A stretch of DNA of 64,000 bases from Diploscapter coronatus (lineage: Eukaryota; Nematoda; Chromadorea; Rhabditida; Rhabditidae). The translations under genes and the position numbers were made by a program. Where the stretch lies: the NCBI GenBank assembly GCA_964036155.1, contig OZ038422.1:72749201-72813200 (forward strand), read 5' to 3'. The notes below the pieces were generated by a model. The model was not told the DNA's origin. It was given only the letters and a program-made list of their open reading frames with translations, and ran no database searches. Shown here one piece after another: positions 58,245 through 64,000 of the stretch. How positions within the stretch are numbered: position 1 is the stretch's first letter; each line of letters opens with the position of its first letter.

Positions 58245-61200
58245 ATGACTAAGGGAGTAAGTTCCAGAAAAAAAAACCAGAGAATTTCAGAATCCAACCT
58301 CCATTCCCGAATTTTCTAGAAAGCCATATTTTTTGTTGCAAAATATAGTAGATTTCCGCAGAAAGATTGTAAATTTTTCATTTTCTGGGAAAAAACGGCT
58401 AGATTTCTAAGAAAATGGCTCTTAGAAACATACATTTTCCAAAATAAAATCAAATTTTCTAAAATAAATCGATTTTTTCTTTTGCAGAAGGTCTACGGTA
58501 AAGCAGGCAGTCTGGGTCTGCAGAAGGTGTTGATCGCCGCGAAGCTAGGCGGATCGGACGTGACGGTAGCGGGCGAGAGTGCACCGCACGACAAGTTCCC
58601 CCTGGGCGTTCTGCCCGCCTACGAAGGCGAGAAGCTGCTCTTCGGCGCCGAATCCATCGCCGCTCACGTCGCTGGCGTCAAGGACAACGCTGGGGTACGA
58701 GTTGAAGAATCAAAATCACACGGAAAAACATTCCTCCCAAATTATGCATCTCTCTATTCTTCTCTCGAAAAATGGCGTTTTTATCGAGTAAGAGCAAAAA
58801 AGATATGCTCTTTGTCTCTCAAATGGAACACCATTTTTCTGCGATCTCAATTTGGATAAGTCTGCTGAAAAATGAACGAAGACCTAGGAAAGCAACTTGC
58901 CGATGAGAGTTTCACTATCGAGTGCATTCGCTAATTGAAACAATCGAGCATGAGAAAAGAATGGCTTCCGAAGAAAAATAATGACATCACTTACTTTTTC
59001 GGGTCGAAAATCTTTAAAAATAAACAAGTATTCCTTTAGTTCCCCGAGCTGGTGCAATGGCTGGTGTGGGCGGAACGCGAGTTGCTCCCGAACGTGCTCG
59101 GCTACGTGCTGCCCTCGATCTCCGCCGCAAAGGTCGATGACAAGACCCTCAACTCCTACAGGTAGATCAATGATAAACTGGAAACAAAAAATAGTCTGGA
59201 ATAAAATCGTGAGAAATCAAATTTGAACGTTAGTCTCTATAAAATTCGCACATCATTCACTCGAAAAAGGAGTACATTTTCAAGCATTTTTGATAAGAAT
59301 GAATGAACTCCAAATTTGAATAGCAATGAACGGAAAAAATTATGTCTTAAAGCTGCATTAGAAAAAAAATGGACCTAGAGAAAAATGTTGATTTTCAGAG
59401 AGGAGCTGTTCGCCCAACTGAAGCAATTCAACCAGCTGTTGCTGGATAGAACCTACTTGGTTGGCGAGCGACTCTCCATCGCCGACGTCTGCGTCGCCGT
59501 CGACCTCATTCCTGCCTTCCAGGTACTAATTTGAAAAAAAAAACCCTTTAATTTTTAATGGTCTCGTGTGAACTGCAGTTTGATGTTTTGTGTCTCAACT
59601 TTTAGGGAATTATTTCATAATTTAAAAAATACATTATTTTTTAGCACGTGCTTGTGGACAACAAGCGCAAGGAGTACCAGAACGTGACGCGCTGGTTCCG
59701 CACGATCATCACCCAGAAGGACGTCCACCAAGTGGTCGGCGATGTGCAGCTCGCCAAGGAGGTCGCCAAGTTCTGCAGTAAGTCGGAAGGGTTACCATAG
59801 CTTGAAGTTAGAATAAGGAACTAAGAATTACGATATTTCGACAAAATATCGAAATTTTTCAGAAACTAATAATTTTTAGAATGATTGAAAATGTAATGAA
59901 ATTTTTAAATTTCACTGCAAAAGTCAGCAATAATTTTGAACCTAGAGTTATTGCGTTACTGTGGTGAAAGAGCGTATCGGCGAGGGGTGAAACACGCGAA
60001 ATCGAAGCAGTTTTTGCGACGATTTCGCACTCGTTTTACCCTTTTTAGCCAAGAGTTGCGAGAGTTAAGACAACCCAAAGCCATGGGTTTTCTTTTAGTA
60101 TGCACTCGAACATTCAAATTTTTAAACTTTTTTGAAAGAATAAATAAAGATTATTATAGATGGAACCACATGCGATGATTACTGATTTTGGGAAGAAGGG
60201 TTGAAATTTATCGTGATTTTTGAAAGATGCAGGGAAGGGTTACTGCTGTAATTTGAAGATAGATTACTGTAGCTCAAAAATTAGTATATTCAATTTTGGT
60301 TGCAGAGAACAAGTACGACCAACTGCAGTCTCAGCACGCGGCCAAGCCTTCCAAGCAGCAGGACAAGAAGAAGGAAGACAAACCGGCCAAGGAACAGCCA
60401 AAGAAGAAGGAAAAGGACGATGATGATGATATGGTGAGCAAAGAAGGGAATACTGTAGGATAAGATCAGAGCTAATAAGGAGGAATACAGCTTGAATAGA
60501 TCATTTAAAATGTGCCTAAGTCTTTATAAAAAATCGATATTTTTGAGATAGGATGACTTCTTTTGAGAAAAAAAGTTTAAGAGTTTATGAATTTTTAGGG
60601 CGATGAGCCAGTCGAGAAAGCACCCGCCAAGGATCCCTTCGCGGACATGCCCAAGCCGAACTTCAACTTCGACGAGTTCAAGAAGGTCTACTCAAATGAG
60701 GACACCGCCACCAAGGCCATCCCCTACTTCTGGTAAGTCTGAAAAAAGAATAAAAATACTTTTTTCAAAGTAAAAGTTGAAAAATCGAATAATGAACTTG
60801 TAACCAATTTTGAAAAATAATTTTATTTCAGGGACCACTTCGACGCGGCTAACATGTCGATTTGGAAGTGCACATACAAGTTCCCCCAGGATCTGACCCT
60901 CTCCTTCATGGCCTGCAACCTTATTTCAGGTTGGTTCGAGAAATGTTTGAATACTGAATTTTGAAAATATTTGAATATTGAAATGTGGATCCTTTTCCTT
61001 ATCTAACTTGTCAAATAGAACAAAAATTTTTGAGGCTCATATTCGTTCATAATTGGAAAATAGATTTTTTCCTAAATTAATTGTTGGCGTTTTCAGGAAT
61101 GATGCAGCGTCTTGAGAAGCTGAACAAGAACGCATTCGCCTCGATGGTCCTGTTCGGCACGGACAACAATCTGCAGATCGGCGGCGTCTGGGTCTTCAGA

Positions 61201-61858
61201 GGACACCAGCTCGCATTCGAGTTGTCTCCAGATTGGCAGGTAAGGAATATTGAGAATGAAATATTCAAGAATTGAAATCGTGAACAAATTATGATTTTTT
61301 CCTTAGTAAATGTGACGAAAATGAATGATTTGAAAAAAAAAATGAAATTTGAATAGATCTTGAAAGGATGAAAGCGAATCTGGGAATGTTTGAAATTTTG
61401 GAGAAGATAGTGAACCGAAGATAAGTCATTTGTAATTCGTAAATCTTCAAGAATTGCAATGTTACAATCTTCGAAAAGCAATTTCGAATGGCTACATTCT
61501 CGTTGGAAATCGTGAAAATTTGGCGTTTTCCTCTATAGTGTTGCTACAAAAATATTGAAAACTCATTTTTTTTTTTTCTAAAAATATAAATTTAAAGATT
61601 CTAAATTGGTCGCTTTCCAGGTGGACTACGAGTCGTACGCGTGGGAGAAGTTGGACGTGTCGAACGACGCGAACAAGAAGCTCATCAACGAGTACTTCCT
61701 CTGGGAGGGTGATTTCGAGGGCAAGAAATTCAATCAGGTACGGATGCATTTCGGTGCAAAATATGAAGATTTTTCAAATGAGCTTCTTGAAAAATAGAAA
61801 AAATTGATTATTGTATGAAATTGTCATTCTTCGATTTCAGGGCAAGATCTTCAAATAA
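58245..61858 (+). CDS. eef-1G: Translation elongation factor 1B gamma (eEF1G), 411 aa, 11 exons
   Basis: eEF1G is the scaffold of the eEF1B exchange complex that reloads eEF1A with GTP. Exons are 58245-58256, 58488-58694, 59040-59161, 59399-59522, 59645-59777, 60306-60433, 60599-60732, 60832-60929, 61097-61239, 61621-61737 and 61841-61858; phases all agree. The N-terminal glutathione-transferase-like domain contains [32 protein letters not shown] and [19 protein letters not shown] lysine-rich linker ([11 protein letters not shown]) follows. The conserved C-terminal eEF1G domain has [46 protein letters not shown] and [20 protein letters not shown]. The length is usual for the family. Codons are strongly C/G-ending in contrast to neighbours, as expected of a highly expressed gene. 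Confidence 0.97.
59985..60041 (+). repeat. Imperfect hairpin (about 20-bp arms) in eEF1G intron 5
   Basis: The left arm 59985-60004 (GGGTGAAAC...GCGAAATCG) pairs with the right arm 60020-60041 (CGATTTCGC...GTTTTACCC) around a 15-base loop, with one mismatch and a small bulge. It lies on the transcribed strand within a 528-base intron. It could be a small-RNA precursor or a decayed inverted-repeat element. Confidence 0.55.
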
Positions 61859-62323
61859 GCAGCGGCGTCGTCAACTACGGTAGCGCAGAGCTCTATGTTC
61901 GATTTGCAAAGTCCACCAGTCAGGCCTCGCCAACTTCACCCTGCCCCCATCTTTAAAATCTTCAGACCCCGTCCACTTTTCTTTTCCCCTGCCCTTTTGT
62001 CCCAAACCATTCAAGTCATCTTCACAAATCCGACCATCTTTTGCGCGCAATGAGTGGTTCAGAGCATATTTATTGCTAAAAATTGGAGAAAAATGATAAT
62101 TTTTTGATTTTTGTTTGTTGAGTTTTCTTTTTCTTCTATTTCATTCAGATCCAGAAGAGTATGTTGTTTTGGTTTTGGATAAGATAAATATTTGATTTTT
62201 AAAATTTATTGAATTTGAACAACAATAACAAGAAGCAAGATGATAAATATTCTAGACTCTGAAAAAACGAAGATTTGAGACCTAACGAAGTAACGAGGTC
62301 AATAATTCTTTTAATTTTAAAGT
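61859..62323. other. Convergent 3' region between eEF1G and TRM5
   Basis: This contains a pyrimidine-rich eEF1G 3' UTR and the 3' end of the minus-strand TRM5 gene. No coding sequence is seen. Confidence 0.6.
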
Positions 62324-64000
62324 CTAATTCCCCGACCCGTTCTGATTCAATTTAATTCGTTTTTCGGCAGGTTGACCGTCGCCTTTTTCAGCAATATCGC
62401 TATTTTCTTCCATAACTTCATCATCTTCATGAACTTCCGATTTTACTTGGTCCTGAGGATTCCATTCCTGGAATTTCAAAATGATTCTCTAGAAAAATAA
62501 CTACGAGCTTTTTCAGAAATATGTTTCTAACCTTGCTCTCATCCCTTTCAGCCGTCAGAAACTTCCAAGGCAGCTCGATTTCCATGCAGAACATGTACTT
62601 TCTCGAAGAAACGCAGCGGACCTGAAAAGATCTCGAAAAATGAGTTTTTCGATTCTTGAATTTTTACTCGAATAAAAGTAAAGATTGGAAAATTTGTTAT
62701 GATTTCCAGACTGTTTGAACATATCCCACTTACGTTATGTGCGTTGAGTATCCTCACATCCGGCCAGTCGAGTTTTTCACTGACCATTTCCCTTGCCTGT
62801 CTCTCGAAGAAGTCATCTTCGACGTCGACGCTCGACTAAAACCGTTTATTCTGACTTTCTGAAAATCGAAAAATACCTTCGTAAACAAGTAGCAATAGAC
62901 AATGAAGGGGAAATTGACACCTTTCGGGAGTTCGTTATTCGGGAACCTGAAAATGTTTTAAAAAATTAATAGTTTAAACGTTTCAGATTTTTCTAAAAAA
63001 ATCGAGAAAGAAAAATCTCTAGAAAAGACAACTCCCAAAAACAGCAATTGCTGAAAAAAAAAGCTTGAAAATGACCGATTATGCAGCAATCCCCTGAAAG
63101 TGGGCAGGAAGTTAACAGCGAACGCGGGCAGGTTCATGATTACGTGAGCTCCCGACGCGAGGTCCAGCTTGCTGTAGTCCCTCTGCTCCTCGGGGCCCTT
63201 TTCGTTCTCTTCACGATCTCGCAATTTTTGAGCGTCTTTCAAGATATTCTGAAATTATATCAAGATTTTACGTTATATTTTTTTTTAAAGTTCTTTTCTT
63301 TTAAAAATTACCTCAACAACGCTATCAGCCACGGCGGTTCGCAGGAACTCGCACCCGTCCAAATTGAACACCTGGATCGACTTTTCGGGGATCTAAAAAG
63401 ATATTCTTAGTTTCCAGCTTTGCAAATAGTTTTATAAAAATTCCGAACTGTGCTAGTCCTAATGTAATAATCTTTTTTTTGAAATAATGAAATTATTTTG
63501 GATATTTAAAGAAAAAATATTTTAAAATATAAAAAAATCAAATTTTGGTTAATCTTGGTGTTAATTTCTTTTCGAAATATTTTTTAATTATAATTTATAA
63601 ACAAATTTTCAACCTTGTTAATCTTGACATTTTCCCTCAGCCATCGAACGCTTTCGGGATTCAGATCGTTAGCGACCATAACTCGGGGCTGCCTTTGTTT
63701 GGTTGCTGGCAGAGCGAAGGGACCAATGCCAGCACAAGCGTCGTAAACTGAAATTTACAAATTTTAGATTATTTTCAAAATGTTGGATAAAATAAAAATT
63801 TGAAAATAAAATAATAGTTTAATAGCTTTTTTTTTTTTTTTAAATTCACCCAAAGAATCCCTGTCGAATTTCTGAATGATTCGCTCGTGCTCGTGGCCGA
63901 GGCGAGAGTTCCAGTACACCTGAAGCTTGTAGAAATTAAAAATAGAAAAGAGTACTCTTAAAATTACCGTACTATAGTCCATCTTGTAGGTGATTCCTCC
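62324..64000 (-). CDS. trm-5 (TRMT5): tRNA (guanine37-N1)-methyltransferase TRM5 (C-terminal part; 5' end beyond window)
   Basis: TRM5 uses S-adenosylmethionine to make m1G37 next to the anticodon, preventing frameshifts. Reading leftward from base 64000 the exons give MDYST-VYWNSRLGHEHERII (the KVYWNSRL motif), VYDACAGIGPFALPA (AdoMet motif I), NDLNPESVRWLRENVKINK (motif with the NDLNP sequence), SIQVFNLDGCEFLR, and GAHVIMNLPAFAVNFL (the catalytic MNLP region). These are followed by PFIVYCYLFTK, VRCVSSRKYMFCMEIELP and a charged tail ending RIKLNQNGSGN with TAG at 62324-62326. The catalytic core is intact. The tail after the conserved core is acidic and poorly conserved. The N-terminal domain and start lie right of 64000. 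Confidence 0.93.

Noticed and set aside
61077..61481. 134-codon minus-strand frame
   Set aside because: It is antisense to eEF1G exon 9 and intron; the first half is the complement of real codons.
1..64000. tRNA, rRNA, spliced-leader RNA genes and CRISPR arrays
   Set aside because: No tRNA T-loop/B-box pattern with a fitting partner, no rRNA-like stretch, no spliced-leader sequence and no regular spacer-repeat array were found by eye; a dedicated tRNA and ncRNA scan was not possible.

Overview
This is nuclear DNA from a nematode. Nearly every gene is split by short introns with GT donors and TTTCAG/TTTTAG acceptors, intergenic DNA is AT-rich, and there is an Srh-class seven-transmembrane chemoreceptor, a family essentially confined to nematodes. 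Nematode-type C6-like and MIG-18-type extracellular domains and an UNC-76 orthologue agree. I cannot name the species; a rhabditid-type nematode fits. No tRNA, rRNA, CRISPR array or bacterial operon was found.

Layout. (1) 1-12546, minus: 5' and central part of MED12 (C. elegans dpy-22/mdt-12), with its C-terminal end beyond base 1. (2) 13247-14539, plus: an unrecognised 190-residue basic protein. (3) 15593-17223, minus: a complete 8-exon srh receptor. (4) 20025-22977, plus: a four-pass membrane protein with a GC-AG intron and a MITE-like inverted repeat in its last intron. (5) 25600-30463, plus: unc-76/FEZ, 13 exons. (6) 32706-34699, plus: a CNRIP1 homologue. (7) 35091-43452, plus: a cluster for secreted proteins, made of a decayed C6-like copy, an intact two-domain C6-like protein with an acidic exon-repeat stalk, and a Q/N-rich prion-like protein with a recent exon-intron duplication. 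(8) 44504-46833, plus: an SLC17-type MFS transporter, also with a GC-AG intron. (9) 46834-52156: sparse DNA holding a possible small membrane protein (minus) and a one-domain MIG-18-like secreted protein (plus). (10) 52157-57481, minus: CTF4/WDHD1 lacking the N-terminal WD40 propeller in this model. (11) 58245-61858, plus: eEF1B-gamma. (12) 62324 to beyond 64000, minus: TRM5.

Housekeeping genes (MED12, CTF4, eEF1G, TRM5) lie at the ends, with tissue-type and secreted-protein genes between them. MED12 and the 13247 gene, and CTF4 and eEF1G, are head-to-head pairs sharing intergenic promoter regions. Several secreted-protein genes have a good TATA box 40-110 bases before the ATG, whereas the 13247 gene, unc-76, SLC17 and eEF1G have an intron-like acceptor a few dozen bases before the ATG, as expected for spliced-leader trans-splicing. 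All gene models were assembled by hand from reading frames and splice phases. The srh, tetraspan, CNRIP1, C6, Q-rich, SLC17, eEF1G, MIG-18-like and 190-residue models all close exactly in phase.
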